Shown: positions 12,191-32,781 of the stretch, piece after piece
Position numbering within the stretch: the stretch's first letter is position 1
Layout: each line of letters starts with the position of its first letter
Assembly (NCBI GenBank): GCA_035772405.1
Contig: JAYKKM010000471.1
Location: 952,501 to 1,016,500, forward strand
Direction: 5' to 3'
DNA length: 64,000 nt
Source of the DNA: Chrysogorgia sp. JL179-B06
Lineage: Eukaryota > Cnidaria > Anthozoa > Scleralcyonacea > Chrysogorgiidae
Translations under genes and position numbers: made by a program
The notes under the pieces: model-generated
What the model saw: only the letters and a program-made list of their open reading frames with translations
What the model was told of the DNA's origin: nothing
Databases searched by the model: none

Positions 12191-12970
12191 TTGTTGGCTT
12201 GGTATCAACGTCAGAATGGAACAGATCCGCTTCAACTATTCGCTAAGGAACATCGGCCTACCTACAAACGACGCTTACAGAAGAAATATTATCGACAAAA
12301 CAGAACACCTATAATCAAACGAATGTGCTGGCAAGCTCACTTCTTCATACACGGTAACCCTAGCGACAAAATCAAGAGCACCTTCAATTTAAAATCCAAA
12401 GAGAGCCCACCAACTGTGCCAAAACTGAAACACTTTGAAGATGACCTCGTCAGAATAATAGAAAATATCGAATCCGAAACATCAACGAGCCATTCATGAA
12501 AAGCTTGGAAAAAGACAATCGAACAATACAATCATCAACAAATGTATTTATTTCCGCTGACAAAACGAGAAACTTATACGAGATGAAACCAGCCACATAC
12601 GAAAAACTTTTGACAGAGAATATAACGAAAACTTACAAGCTAGGAGCTGATGCCATCACTGACAACATAAATAATGAACTAAAAACCATCGCTGACAAAT
12701 TAAAGATCACCAACCGACTAGAACCAATGGCGCAATCACAGGCATTTATTTCGAGGAAGATTTCGAAAACAACACCAAATGTAGACTTATCAACCCAGCG
12801 AAAAGCCAACTCGGAAAAGTCAGCAAAGTAATTCTTGACGACATCAACACCAAAGTCGCACTGACAACCGGCGCAAACCAATGCCGCAACACGGAATCGA
12901 CCATAGCTTGGTTTAAGAGCATCGAAAACAAGGACAAACACTCGTTTCTATCATTTGACATAGTATAATT
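12191..12970 (+). pseudogene. Penelope-like element, N-terminal/RT-proximal remnant
   Basis: Two frames (12191-12499 and 12496-12831) and a third short piece to about 12970 resemble the region before and at the start of the PLE reverse transcriptase. Seen are a basic segment, LKHFEDDLVRIIENIE, VFISADKTRNLYEM, YEKLLTENITKTYK and, in shifted frame, IISFDIV-like sequence at 12950-12965. Frame changes near 12496 and 12745 break it. It ends abruptly at about 12970 against unrelated sequence, so the catalytic RT and the GIY-YIG domain are absent. Confidence 0.75.
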
Positions 12971-12999
12971 CTACTCATCATTCTACCCATCATTCTACG

Positions 13000-13470
13000 C
13001 TATCCTTTCCGGTAATCGAGAAGAAAAACTCTGATTGTCGAACCTGTTCCGTCTGTTGCTTCAAGCCATTTGTGGATCATACTGATTAGGTCCATAACAG
13101 AAGAGGAGCCTGGGACAGTACCAAACTGGTTTGGATCTGCTATTTTGTCCACTGCTGGTTTGATGTAGTCGGCAACCACTAGTTCTTCTGCCACTTTAGA
13201 AAGGGAAGATGTAAGCGAGATAGGTCTGAGTTCCTTTTTGGTGTCTGTCACTTGTTTGACTTTAGGCAACGGAATTATATTTGCTAATATCCAGGTAGAT
13301 GGTAATTTTTGCTCTCTGAATATTAGCCACGGGTTCCTGCTAAAATCTCTGCATATTGTTTTAACAACCAGTTAGGCAAACCGTCTGGACCACAGGTCTT
13401 ATTCTTGTTTAGATTGGATAGGCTGGTATATACACGGTTGATTGGAACTTCAAGAAACTCATCGTTAAAA
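13000..13470 (-). pseudogene. LINE reverse-transcriptase fragment
   Basis: On the minus strand, 13000-13269 reads PKVKQVTDTKKELRPISLTS followed by an SKVAEELVV stretch, DPNQFGTVPGSSSVMDLI and FLLDYRKG. These are the early RT motifs of Jockey/CR1-type LINEs. Upstream (13270-13470) it continues out of frame with KTCGPDGLPNWLLKQYAEIL. It lacks the YxDD motif and both element ends, so it is a truncated, frameshifted piece. Confidence 0.85.
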
Positions 13471-13489
13471 TGATATTGCTGTATTTTTA

Positions 13490-13835
13490 ATCTATTGAGT
13501 TTGGATTAGGATTAGTGTTGAAGTTAGATTTGATTATGTTCAGGAATGTGATCAGGAGTAAGATTAAATTATCGAGTATGTTTAGGGTTGGGATTAAGGT
13601 TAGGATAAGGTTGAGGTTAGAATTATGGTTGTGTTAGAATTATACTTAGGATTATGGTTAGGAGTGAAAATATGTTCAGGATGATGGTTATGGTTAGGAT
13701 TATGTTTTGGATTCGGATTATGGTTAGGAGTAGGATTGTGGTTAGGATTGAGATTATGTTTGGGATCGGGGTTATGTTTAGGATTACGGTTACGAATAGG
13801 ATTGTGGTTGGTTATGATTAAGATTATGGTTAAGA
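13490..13835. repeat. Degenerate GGTTAGGATTA-like repeat
   Basis: Irregular copies of GGTTAGGATT, GGATTATGGTTAGG and variants fill this stretch up to the left end of the CACTA-like element. The unit resembles a telomere-like hexamer but is too irregular to call telomeric. Confidence 0.7.
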
Positions 13836-13885
13836 CACAGGAAAAAATAACAAAAATCCAAACCTAGTTTTACTTGGTTTTTACC
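13836..13885 (+). repeat. Left terminal inverted repeat of CACTA-like element
   Basis: Begins CACAGGAAAAAATAAC and continues through CAAACCTAGTTTTACTTGG. It pairs with 27938-27987 in inverse orientation. Adjacent 13886-14460 is AT-rich with repeated CCAAGT/CCTGG/TGGATATT words and no gene. Confidence 0.85.
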
Positions 13886-14533
13886 CGGATTTTGAAAGAT
13901 CCAAGTTAAGGAAAAAAACATGTCTGGTTTTTTATCTGGGTTTTTAGGGATATTTTGTGATATATTTAAAAACCACATATATTTCCAATCTTGGAAATCA
14001 AAGAAACCAACCTCATATTGGATATTCAGTTAAACAAGAAGTCTTCCAGAATAAACCAAGCTGGGTTATCAAAATACCCAGTTTTGATTATTTCCAAGTC
14101 TGGATTATGCATATGCCAGACCTGGCTTATTACAAGAAACAGGCCTGGATATTACAAAAAATCTGGATATTACAAAAAACAATAACCAAAAATGGGAAAT
14201 TGTTTTCTTTATTATCCAGTCCCGGATAAACAATTTGGTTTTCCAAATATCTTGCTAGTTATTGAAGAAAACAAGTTTGGATATTAGAGAAAACATAAGA
14301 AAGTCTGTATTTTAGTAATTGTTATTGCAGCAAGTGTTGTGCTTTAAAGATATACAATACAGCTCAGATTTCCAATGTGAAATCTGGATAATAAGTGAAT
14401 AAGTGATTTTATCCAACTTTAGACTATATTATATATTATGATTTGGGTTGAAATTGCCTGCAATAAGTGCCCAAATTTACCGGAAAAAATTCAATTGGGA
14501 GAAATTGCTCCCATGAGGCTGAGCCTCCTACGC

Positions 14534-23003
<8,470 letters not shown>

Positions 23004-23152
23004 TGATGTTTATCTGCATTGACTGTATGTACTTACAGCGGTGCGCCTCAAATATAATAATTTTTCGAACCAATAGTACTTCATCATTCGATCACGTGTA
23101 TTCGATGCACACGTGACAAGGGTTGCGCGCGCGACAACGATGTTAAAGCAAA
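23004..23152. promoter_or_regulatory. Bidirectional promoter of the CACTA-like element
   Basis: The 149 bases between the divergent starts (transposase ATG at 23003 minus, SAM gene ATG at 23153 plus) hold a CCAAT box (23070-23074), two CACGTG sites arranged as an inverted pair (23093-23098 and 23110-23115) and a GCGCGCGC run near 23126. The composition stands out from the AT-rich surroundings. Confidence 0.6.
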
Positions 23153-25943
23153 ATGGCGGCAATGCAAGCAAGATCAAGATCTTCTCCTTCCTTGCCGTTT
23201 ATGGAAGTGGTACCAACCTCAGGTGATGATATTTCTCCAGAAAACCATGATCAATCTGACTCTACTATAATTTTAACGTCAGAAGAGTTGTTCGAGGAAG
23301 ATACAGAAGATAAAACAGGTGTATAACGAAGTAATATAAACTGATCGTATTCCCGCCAAATTGGCAGTTTTGAATTCTGTGATGTATTTCTACATTTATG
23401 TCAGCAGAAACTATATACAATTTAATTATGGCTTCCACTGTAAACAGTAAATTGCATAAGGCGATGATTTAAATCGGATATTCTAAAGTTTGAATGGGTT
23501 GCTTGTACCAAGATGCCGAATCGGCTACAGAACAATGACTGTCGAAGTAATTACTTTCGTGTTTGCTTAGTTTGTGTTAATTTAATATCCATACTACAGA
23601 ATAAACAAGTTAAATTATTTGTACAGTTAAATTTATTAAAATTAAACTGGTTTTAATTTATATTAACTCAAAGCAAATATGAAAGTAAATACTACAACAC
23701 TTGATTGACCTTGATGGCTTGATTGCTATTCAGCTAGTGATTTCGGCAAGTTACAAGCAACTAGCCACTCGATTTAAATCCTTTACTGTTTACAGTGGAA
23801 GTCATAATTAAAGTAGCCAAGAAATGGGAAGCCACAATGACCACAATTAATATTTCTTGCTAGTTGTTATGGTAATTGAAAATTATTCCACTGTAGATCC
23901 TTTGGTTTGGCCAGTTAAAAGAGTAAAGGACTGGGCGCTAAAAATCTTCGCAGTGAACAGATTGCCAATAATTTTGAGTCTCAAGAAGTAGATGGCCATA
24001 CACTACTTTCAGATCGAATATTGAAGGATGAGACCACGGAAATTCTAGGACTTAGAACACTTGGAAAAAAGGATAAATTTGCTGCATCACTGGACGAGCT
24101 TCGAGGTATGAAAAGCATGTTTGCCTATTGTTGGTGTGAACGTTTAATATGTCATTACACCATGTTGGATGAATATAACAAAGTTTTTTTCTGTTATTAG
24201 TTCATTCAACATGGTAAATATATATTTGTCCTTCAAATCTCTAGGGAATAGTTGCACACCACCAATGTAAAAATGGTCACCAATGTAAAATCTTTTTTCT
24301 GTTTTATATATCCCTTTAATTTAGATCATTTTTTCAAAAAAAAATTTTTATTTCATTTTTTTAAATTCTTTAATTTCCATATTAAGATCAATGGCATTTA
24401 CACTCGATAACATTTTGAGGAAAATTGTGATGAAATTAGGAGTGTCATCAATTATTTGTAAGTCCCAACTGAGACCATTTGCGAAAATGAAGTACTTACC
24501 TTGTGTTTCTTATGGTCTGCAGACTACAAGGAGCACATGCTTTGTGGGCAGGATAAATCAATACTGGTACTGTATTGCCATTAATTAACTCTGGATACGG
24601 TACTGTTCTAACTGACTGAAAGGGCCATGGGTTCAATTCCCACTCAATTTACAAATAATTAATATTCTTAATTTGCATATGTGAAGTTGATTGGAGAACT
24701 AGTACTCATTCAATTTCTAACATTTCAAGTCTGGTTAAAAAAGTTTGTTTCATCCTTCAGCTATACTAATTGTAAATTGGATGGAATTCATTGTTTTATT
24801 TAAAGTGGTCACATCAAAATGAAGAATTGAACACATCATTTACATAATCTATTATAATTATAGGAAGCCCAGCAGATGAGCCGAAACGGAAAAAGACTAA
24901 AGTTTCTGGAAGTGATTTTTCTACCATTGATCGAGTTCTTACAAACCAGGAGAAAGATAGCTTGACAAGTGCTGACAGAAGTATATATAATACAAAGTTA
25001 GTATAAAAAGGTCAACTCGTAGTTTTGAATTTTCTTGATTTTTTTTTGTAATTATTTAAATATACTTTTTCAGGAAGAAAAGGATTGTGAATTACATAAA
25101 GACAATTTGGCCTGCTACCAGTCCAGCACCATGGTTTCGGATGAACACTGAAAACACAAAGAAGCTTGAAGAAGTTGTGCAACTACTCAGTACTGATGAA
25201 ACATTCACATTTCCAAAGGCTGGTTTACAGCTGAAATGTATTGAAGAAATCATAAGAAAAAATATGCAGGAAAGGCGTCGCAAAGAAAATGATCCACTTG
25301 TATGCAGTGAGCACACAGTCAGTGATTCCAGTACAAGCAATTCTTCATCACCAGAAATGGCTAAGAAAGAAAAATGTCAGGATTATGAAGCCTATTTTAT
25401 CAAAGGTAAGAATGTGTTTTGTTTTTATGTAGTTCTGTAGCTGAACTAAATAGGGTGGAATAGGGATGGTGTACTTTATCTTGCTGCTTAACTTGGAATG
25501 ATTTGACCGGTGTGTGAGGTATATGTATAGTACTGGTAGGGAGTCTAGACATGCATCAATCATCTTGTTTTGGTTACAGTAGTCGCATTTTGGTTGTAAT
25601 TGACACAATGAATATAAAAAATATCCAAATTTTCTTTTGTTCAGTTAGATTTAAAGGTAGCCAAATGTTGTTCTCCTTTACAGATTTGAACCTTATGTCA
25701 GCAAGTGCGATAATCCTTGTATGGCTTGGGAAAGAAACAATAAACAATGTGCGACTTGAGGATCTAACGAAGGAGGCAAAGTACCTTGGACTAAAATTGT
25801 TGAGAAATAAAGACAAGAATACACACATACGAGCAGTTGCGTCGATATTACTTAAAGAAAAAAAGGTTATTGTTGATGAACATGTTGAACTGCACAAAGT
25901 AACACAAGATGATGTGGAGATATTACCCATCACAGAGAAATAG
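23153..25943 (+). CDS. Five-exon SAM-domain gene of the CACTA-like element
   Basis: Exons with GT-AG borders: 23153-23318, 23897-24105, 24864-24996, 25074-25405, 25684-25943; phases fit throughout except for one shift inside exon 2. Exon 1 is acidic and serine-rich. Exon 2 resembles a SAM domain: WPVKRVKDW, then in the shifted frame IANNFESQEVDGHTLL, TEILGLRTLGKKDKF and a final LDELRG. Exon 3 has a basic KRKKTK patch that could be a nuclear signal. Exons 4-5 (NYIKTIWPATSPAPWF, LEEVVQLL, LILVWLGKE-like) match nothing I can name. Its position divergent to the transposase and inside the same terminal repeats suggests the TnpA-like accessory role known in CACTA elements. The exon 2 shift near 23950, in an A run, is either a real break or a sequencing slip. 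Confidence 0.65.
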
Positions 25944-26880
25944 GTTTGCAGAACAGTTATAAAGATAGTTTATTTTAGTTGTTAAATTGTTTCTCTTATT
26001 TTTATTGCATATTCATTTGAACAGCCTGTGATAGAAGCTGTATACTTTGTGCTTTTGCCACCCCAAATAGTGTCTGACTTGACTGGAAATATTCCAAAAT
26101 GATGACATAAATATGCACAAATTCTGGAATTCTATTATCAGATTGGATCAACCAATTTTTGCTGCAACACTAGTTTTAGTTACTAACCAAAGCAAAGAAA
26201 GATTGCTAGTTATTCTATTCACAATCAGCTCTAATTGCAACAAGTCCTACCATTTTCCTCTTAAATGGTTGTAACCCAGCAATATGTGTTTCAAGTTTCA
26301 TATTATTGATTGCATGTTCTCACCAGATGAGTGAAACATGGAACCCACGTTGCTAGGACTTACATGTATTGCAATTCAAACTCTCTATGAAAATAATAAC
26401 TATCAATTTTATTCACTGTCAGAAGCTAGGCTTGCAATTGGCATGTCAGAAAGAAAACAGTGAATTGAAATTTGGTCGATCTGATGTGTCTGTAATGAAA
26501 ATATAATAATTTTTTGGTATATTGGTGTCATCAGTATATAATTAGAGACCTAGATGCTCATTTGGTACAGGGATGAGCACAAAGTATACATGGCTACTTC
26601 TGCAGGCTATCATTTGAACTGCATAGAAGAGATATTGCAAGAAATATAAATGTTTCTGGCAAAGATTGTCTGATTTAATCAGCTGTTTAAACAAACTGGT
26701 TCTGTCTGGCTCAAATATCACTTTATATCTTTTATTATATATTTTGATAATTATTTAATGTTCATTTTGATACATTATTATGTTCCTCTGTGTGTGATAG
26801 AGTATATATGTGAAATAAAATACATTTGCAATTCCATTGTCCTGATTAGGTATGTTGTGTTCTTTCTGTGTGTGTGTAAA
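25944..26880. other. Non-coding stretch downstream of the SAM gene
   Basis: No gene seen. AT-rich, presumably 3' untranslated and subterminal sequence of the CACTA-like element. Confidence 0.6.
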
Positions 26881-27098
<218 letters not shown>

Positions 27099-27168
27099 TC
27101 ATAGCTCTAGTTTATCTATTGAGCACTCTCATAGTTTGATGAGGACTCCAACCAATTACTTACTTATA

Positions 27169-27172
<4 letters not shown>

Positions 27173-27240
<68 letters not shown>
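27173..27240. repeat. (TA)n tract
   Basis: About 68 bases of TA dinucleotides between the two hairpins. Confidence 0.95.
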
Positions 27241-27241
<1 letters not shown>

Positions 27242-27301
27242 GTGTAGGTTTTGGTCTACGAAATGCAAAGAGTGCTCAACAACATATAGTTAGAGCAAAT
27301 A

Positions 27302-27399
27302 ATAGATTTTCGCTTACCTCAAAACTGGTCTGCTGCTTGTCTGCTGCTTGTTTTTTAACAAGTTGTAGCAGACCAGTTTTGAGGTAAGCGAAAATCTAT
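27302..27399. repeat. Perfect inverted repeat, 33-bp arms
   Basis: ATAGATTTTCGCTTACCTCA at the left is matched by its exact complement at the right. The spacer contains a local duplication of CTGCTTGT. It abuts (TA)n on its right. Confidence 0.9.
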
Positions 27400-27937
27400 A
27401 TATATATATATATATATGGGATATTTCAATATGTTGATTTTCATATATAGTATGTTCCATTTTTTTGGATACTTTACCTTTCACATGGGATTATTTCCAT
27501 ATACAGTACATGCTTGCTTGTTTTGGTTTTCATAATTGGATACTTTATAAAAACTAGTTTGGATTTTCCATTTTCTTTAAATGGAGTTTCTAATAATCCC
27601 TTTCTGGCTTTTGTATTATACTGACTTGAGATTATGTTATCCAATCCTGGTAAATTACACTTCCCAAGTTTGGCATTTCAAATAAGCAACTATGGTTATT
27701 TCAGTAATCCAGGGTTGGGCTAGCTGGATATTTTATAAAACCTAGTTTGGATTCTCATTTTCTTAACATGGATTTTCTAATATACTGATTTGGGAATATG
27801 TAATCCAATCATGGTAAATTACACTTTCCATGTTTGGTATTTTAAATAGCCAACTCTGGTTATTGAACAAAGATTCAAGTCTGGAAAAATTGCAATTTCT
27901 CCAAACTTGGATTTTAAGTAAAATCCAGGCCATTTCC

Positions 27938-27987
27938 AGGTAAAAACCAAGTAAAACCAGGTTTGCATTTTTGTTATTTTTGCTGTG
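27938..27987 (-). repeat. Right terminal inverted repeat of CACTA-like element
   Basis: The reverse complement begins CACAGCAAAAATAACAAAAA and continues with CAAACCTGGTTTTACTTGG, matching the left terminus. The 500 bases before it (27420-27937) are subterminal repeat with no gene. Confidence 0.85.
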
Positions 27988-28740
27988 CGTGGGAAGGGAG
28001 ATTGACGTTACTTAAACTAATTTGAATCTATTTAAAGTGATTTAAAATAATTTTGTTGGGGTTCGGATACACGACTTGGTCTTGATTTGAGTATGTTTCG
28101 AAGTCTCGTTTCCCTATCTGTTTGTTGGCTTAAAGTGGTGTTCAACACAAACAATCAAATTTTCCATATAAGTTGTAGACAATCGTTTGCCATACGATTC
28201 GGTTCCAATTGCTTATTGCACGCGAGCATTTTGCATGCTTGAATGGTCTCTCGGCTAGCATTTCTTTCGCTAATTCCAAGTCATGCTCGTGTGTCCATTT
28301 CATAGCTTTACTTTAGCAAGAAAGAAAGAAAAACAAAAAAACATGAGCTTAAAGTAATATACAGTCACCATTCCGCCACGCTTAACAATCAAAATATTAC
28401 AAAATATGCACACTATACAAACCATGAGAAAAGCAGTTGATGAAAAACAGTAAGCGAATCGTTATTAAATAAATTGCGTGTTTAATAATCATACTTACGT
28501 TTCTTGCTTTGACGCAGCCATAATATTCAATCAGCTTCGTAAAAACCAAGCTTGAAGTTGGCGTTGTTCAGACAACCAAGGCAATATGGCGTTGTCTACG
28601 GGACGCCAACGAGTTTGACAACGTCAACAAAGGTGATAATTATGCTAATACCAGTCTCTACCTCGGTCGTAGACGTCGCCGTTGTCTTTGACGTCGCGTT
28701 TGCCAAACTCACTATTGACGTTGCTCGCAAACCGACGAAC
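27988..28740. other. Non-coding stretch
   Basis: No gene seen. The last 180 bases contain GACGTTG/CAACGTC words in both orientations, suggesting a small decayed inverted-repeat element. Confidence 0.5.
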
Positions 28741-28998
28741 AAACTTAAGTCAAATTACACAAAACACAAAGACAAGACAGCCGTCACAGAACAACGAAAC
28801 GCAATATACCGCGACTGCCCAATACAATACATTGGCGAAACATCCAAAAAAGTAAACACAAGACTAACAGAACACAAAAACGCAATGGGCAGACATGATC
28901 ACAGATCACTTCCAGCCCTTCACGCAGACAACAACGGACATAAATTCAACTGGTCAGAAACAAAAATACTAGGACGAGCCAACCCAGTCTCCACCTAG
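28741..28998 (+). pseudogene. PLE GIY-YIG endonuclease fragment
   Basis: The frame ending at 28998 reads IYRDCPIQYIGETSKKVNTR followed by LTEHKNAMGRHDHRSLPALH and KILGRANPVS. This is the GIY-YIG module of a second PLE type in which QYIGET replaces the KIYVGST of the copy at 20954. Its upstream part is absent, and the ORF start at 28552 lies in unrelated sequence. Confidence 0.8.
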
Positions 28999-30081
28999 TT
29001 AATGTAGACAGTCTATATTGCTAACACGTCGCTGTGAATGTATGATGTCTACATTAACAAATAACCGCTGACCCCAAAACAACAAAGATCCTAACCTAAC
29101 CCCCGCCTAACGAGTTTTCTAACCCTAACCCCTCGGGTTTTCATTCCATCCCTATCCCCCACGACATCCACTGTCCTACTTGGGTTGCCAGATTAATAGA
29201 CTAGTGAGAGAGACTAAAGTAGTAATATATAAATTATTATTATTATCAATGTGTTAGGGACTGGACCGAGCTCTAAGCCAATCAGAATAAAGTATGATTA
29301 GAATTGACCAATCAGAGCACAGTCCAGTCCCATATTTCCAGGGGCTTGAATAGTTTTAAGGTGTGGTCACCCTGTAAAGAGCGACCAGTGATCAAATCAG
29401 GGGGATATGCAACTGGTCGTATACAAGAGGTTTTTTTATTGAATTTTGTATATTTATGTCATGAAACCTGGTGTTGTTTTACGACCAGTTTTTTGATCCT
29501 TGAGTTTTTACGACCAGAGATGAGGAAGGTCATTCAAGGTGATCGTAGTCAAAAATTTCTTGAGATAGATATATGAAAAAGTCAAAAAAACCTTGAGTAC
29601 ATGACCATCATACCTCACCCGATGTGATTTATACTTACACGTGCCATCCAAAAAACTTCATATTATTTTATTTGAAAAGAGAGTTGTAATGTTGAAATAA
29701 AAATAATCCAAAATCCAAAATTTCATTATAGAATTAATCATAGAAATATCCGTCACCAAGCTCTTACCCCCACGCCATCTTATGGCAGAATGACTGATAT
29801 TTCTTAGTTACGGTATTTTAAAAAATGATGTCAAAAATTTTTAGATGCAATGTATCAAAAAATTATTTGGTGTTTTTAAATAGATGAAATATATCCTAAA
29901 AAAAATAGATGAAATGTACTTTAACACACAATAAAAAACTTTTTTTGAAACAAAATTCTCTTTTTATTTTTTTATTAATCTAAATACATTTCTTTATCAA
30001 TACAACTAAGTATGGAATCATCAGTTATCATTATTGTTGTTATATATTTTTGCGGACAAAGATTTTCCCCATCTACCACTT
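28999..30081. other. Non-coding stretch before the AT-rich Polinton
   Basis: No gene seen. Contains a small MITE-like unit at 29257-29331 and CCTAACCC-like words near 29090-29160. From about 29640 the sequence becomes strongly AT-rich; the left end of element D may lie here but no terminal repeat was identified. Confidence 0.5.
29257..29331. mobile_element. 75-bp MITE-like inverted repeat
   Basis: GGGACTGGAC at the left end is matched by GTCCAGTCCC at the right. Inside, CCAATCAGA occurs in direct order twice. No target duplication is clear. Confidence 0.5.
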
Positions 30082-30510
30082 CTAAATATAATTTATACCT
30101 GGATAGCGTACGAAAGGGTAAGTATATACAGTTTCGTAAAATATATTTTTGATTTGGACAATTGCATTGAAGAGTATTAAGATCACAGTGGGTATATACT
30201 GTTTTTTTATATTGCTAAACATCTTTCTATTAAATACTTTCTCCTTTACTTCTTCGTCATCTTCATCACTACCCAAATTTGTCTTCAAACTATCTTCAAT
30301 ATCATCCTGAATGCGATTGAAGTCCTCGTTGGATATTAATCCGTATGCGTATCAGTACCCTTTATCGTTGTAGTCCCATATGAGAGGGGTTGGTGAACCA
30401 TATTTTTCATAGGAATCTGGTAACCCATATGAGAGAGGTTCTCCATAGGAAGCTTCGTTCGTTTTTTCTTCTTTCGTATCCATTTTTATTTTTTCTTCTT
30501 TCGTAGCCAT
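30082..30510 (-). pseudogene. Unknown element D gene with acidic middle and hydrophobic C-terminal part
   Basis: The minus frame starts at ATG 30510 with a duplicated KEEKIKM/KEEKT basic-acidic start, is broken by a TGA at 30352-30354, and continues with LGSDEDDEEVKEKVF and a hydrophobic stretch (TVILILFNAIVQI) to the stop at 30082. Both parts share one frame, so a single stop codon separates them. Not recognised. Confidence 0.5.
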
Positions 30511-30713
30511 TTTTATTTTTTTCTTAAACTTCTTAAGTTTGTAGATATGTTTGGTTGTTACTACGTTTATATAAGTACGTATTGTTTAAATGGCAAAAAA
30601 ATAGTTTCAGCTTATTTATATGAAAGTTTTTTGGGAAAATGTTTTTTCATTTGTAAAAAACCTAGGGTATAACAACTGATATCATAAAAAAATGTACAGT
30701 TATTTTGTTGAAG

Positions 30714-31043
30714 ATGTATGCACCACCGCGAAAGATTTGGTCATTTAAAATGCGTGATCCAGGATATGCTGAAAAATTGATAGAGGCAGCGAAATTAATT
30801 CACACTCCGCAGAATTGTCTTAAATTAAATGAAATATCGTTTTTTGAATGTAGTCGTGAAATTGTAAAAGATAAAGAAATCGGGGATCTTCAAGGGGTTG
30901 TTTATCTCAAAGAAGCAAGAGATGATATTTTTTATTGGCTTCCATATTTGGGGTGAAATCGTTCGTTCTTATGCTGATGATTTCTACCATTTTAAGGCTA
31001 GAATATATGATCCGTCCACGTTATATAGTTATGGATTAGAGTA
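30714..31043 (+). pseudogene. Unknown element D gene (frameshifted)
   Basis: One frame gives MYAPPRKIWSFKMRDPGYAE and runs to 30956; coding-like sequence (SYADDFYHFKARIYDPSTLY) continues in another frame to a TAA at about 31041-31043. Family not recognised. Confidence 0.45.
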
Positions 31044-31109
31044 AAGAAAGAAAATCATGTAAAAAAATAACAATGATTCACATGAAATGTTTTATTATAA
31101 AAAATAAAT

Positions 31110-31466
31110 TTATACAAGAGAAGGAATTATTATGTCCTTGTCAGTTTTTATAAACTTAATATTTTTATGCAAAAGATGAGGAACATCTTCCCCCGATAAT
31201 ATTTTTATTGTTATTCCAGATTCTCCATGATTGATAACTTTCAGGGTTACTTCATAGGGGTGTTGTTTTACACCATTTGTTTTTACTACAACACATTGTT
31301 TTGTTTCAATTATTGTAAAAAGTTTGCAATCCTCCACAAAATGTATATATTCAGGATATTCTTTTTGAAGATATTCACCTGAAAAATAGCGCTGAAAAGT
31401 TTTTGAGGTTTTGTCAAAAAAAGTTACAATATTAACACGCACATCATAATATTTTAATACGGACAA
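31110..31466 (-). CDS. Hypothetical protein, 118 codons, element D
   Basis: An uninterrupted minus frame. Alternating hydrophobic and charged residues (YEVTLKVINHGESGITIKIL) suggest a beta-rich fold. No family recognised. It is one of the few unbroken frames in element D; start codon choice is uncertain because the annotated first codon lies in AT-rich sequence. Confidence 0.45.
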   Translation of the reverse strand: MSVLKYYDVRVNIVTFFDKTSKTFQRYFSGEYLQKEYPEYIHFVEDCKLFTIIETKQCVVVKTNGVKQHPYEVTLKVINHGESGITIKILSGEDVPHLLHKNIKFIKTDKDIIIPSLV

Positions 31467-32072
31467 CTTTTTTTTCAGTAAATGATAAAGTTTTTATTTT
31501 AAACACCTTATATATATTATATATTAATTTGTCTCAGAAAAGATATATTTCAAAAAAATCAACAGATATAACAGTAGAAATAGGAGGGTTTTCGTTTTTT
31601 TATAAAGCATTGCTTGTCGTACTTTACTTCAGTTAACAACAAAAATGAAGTGTAGGAGTTGTATAAAAAATCGAAACGAAAATCAAAACTAAAAATAAAA
31701 AGAATACGAAAACGACGACGTTCTAAAAATATATTTCAAAAAGGAGGGGATATCACCAAAAAATATCATGAGTTTTATGAATTTTGGAAATGGTAGACTG
31801 TGTATTAAAATATTTTTATTAATCCAAATAAGTTTTTTTCCATCTTTGTATTCTATCATCACATTCACATAGATCAACTATTTTACTATAGATAAGTCGT
31901 CCGTAATTATTTTTACAAAATTAACAATAATGATGGTTTACAAAGCATTATTTACATCTGTAATGCATGAAAAAATGATAGAAGGAATCCACTTCACAAT
32001 AACAGAAATCACTATATACCATCTTGAAAACTTTTTTTAATTTGACTTCTTGTTTTGTGAAAATGTTATAGT
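31467..32072. other. AT-rich stretch with basic-peptide remnant
   Basis: No intact gene. Around 31680-31760 the plus strand encodes a short basic run followed by FQKGGD, like the QKGGFGG peptide ahead of the capsid gene at 36640; it may be another core-peptide remnant. Confidence 0.35.
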
Positions 32073-32336
32073 TTGCAACCCACTTTTATAGATTTTTGGA
32101 AAACGTTTTTAAAAAAATTAAGGGACTATAAAAGCAGGGTATCAAATGTATTTTCGACTATTTTCAACATGTGTTGCGATCATATATTGATTTTGGAGAA
32201 GGTGAATCTTATATATGATTATCTTACACTGTATTATCATGCTGAACCCATACAATTAGTAAACTATGAACCTGTCGATCCCTCGTGTTTAAGAGCGGGA
32301 TATTATTTATATCTGAAGAATCGTCAGGGAAATTAA
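32073..32336 (+). CDS. Hypothetical protein, 87 codons, element D
   Basis: Open frame with cysteines and aromatic residues in the middle (FNMCCDHILILEKVNLIYDY). Not recognised. Start uncertain; the upstream sequence TGTTATAGTTTGCAACCC contains no ATG in frame. Confidence 0.35.
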   Translation: MQPTFIDFWKTFLKKLRDYKSRVSNVFSTIFNMCCDHILILEKVNLIYDYLTLYYHAEPIQLVNYEPVDPSCLRAGYYLYLKNRQGN

Positions 32337-32385
32337 ATATTTGAAATAAACAGTTAAAAATATCAAAAAAGCGTTTTTATTTTTT

Positions 32386-32643
32386 TTATTTAAAAAAATA
32401 ATTTATATACACTTCTTGATCTATAAAATTATGTATACCACAAGACCATGCAACATGCGTTGTTATATATTGTTTATAATTAAGCTTTTTATTTTCTACA
32501 TGCTCCATAACTTCCAAGTTTATATATAATTGATTCATAGGAAAGTATGGATTCAGTATTTGTTCACATTTAGGTACAATAAATTTTTTATTTCGACAAT
32601 TTTCTTTAAGATAGTGAAGATCATACTGTTTGGGTTTTGACAT
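32386..32643 (-). CDS. Hypothetical protein, 85 codons, element D
   Basis: Open minus frame starting MSKPKQYDLHYLKENC with a basic first third. No family recognised. Convergent with the gene at 32073, about 50 bases between stops. Confidence 0.4.
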   Translation of the reverse strand: MSKPKQYDLHYLKENCRNKKFIVPKCEQILNPYFPMNQLYINLEVMEHVENKKLNYKQYITTHVAWSCGIHNFIDQEVYINYFFK

Positions 32644-32781
32644 ATTGCTTGCGTGAGGTTCAACTGAAGAATGAACCAGAAAACAAAATGTTTTTTATTT
32701 TATTTAGATTAATGTTTATTTAGCTTAATGAATTTGAAAGCTATATAAAGAGTAAAATATGACATTTCAAATCACAGCATT

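Noticed and set aside
13490..13835. Interstitial telomere
   Set aside because: GGTTAGG-like words are too irregular and mixed with GGATTATG units; no run of exact hexamers.
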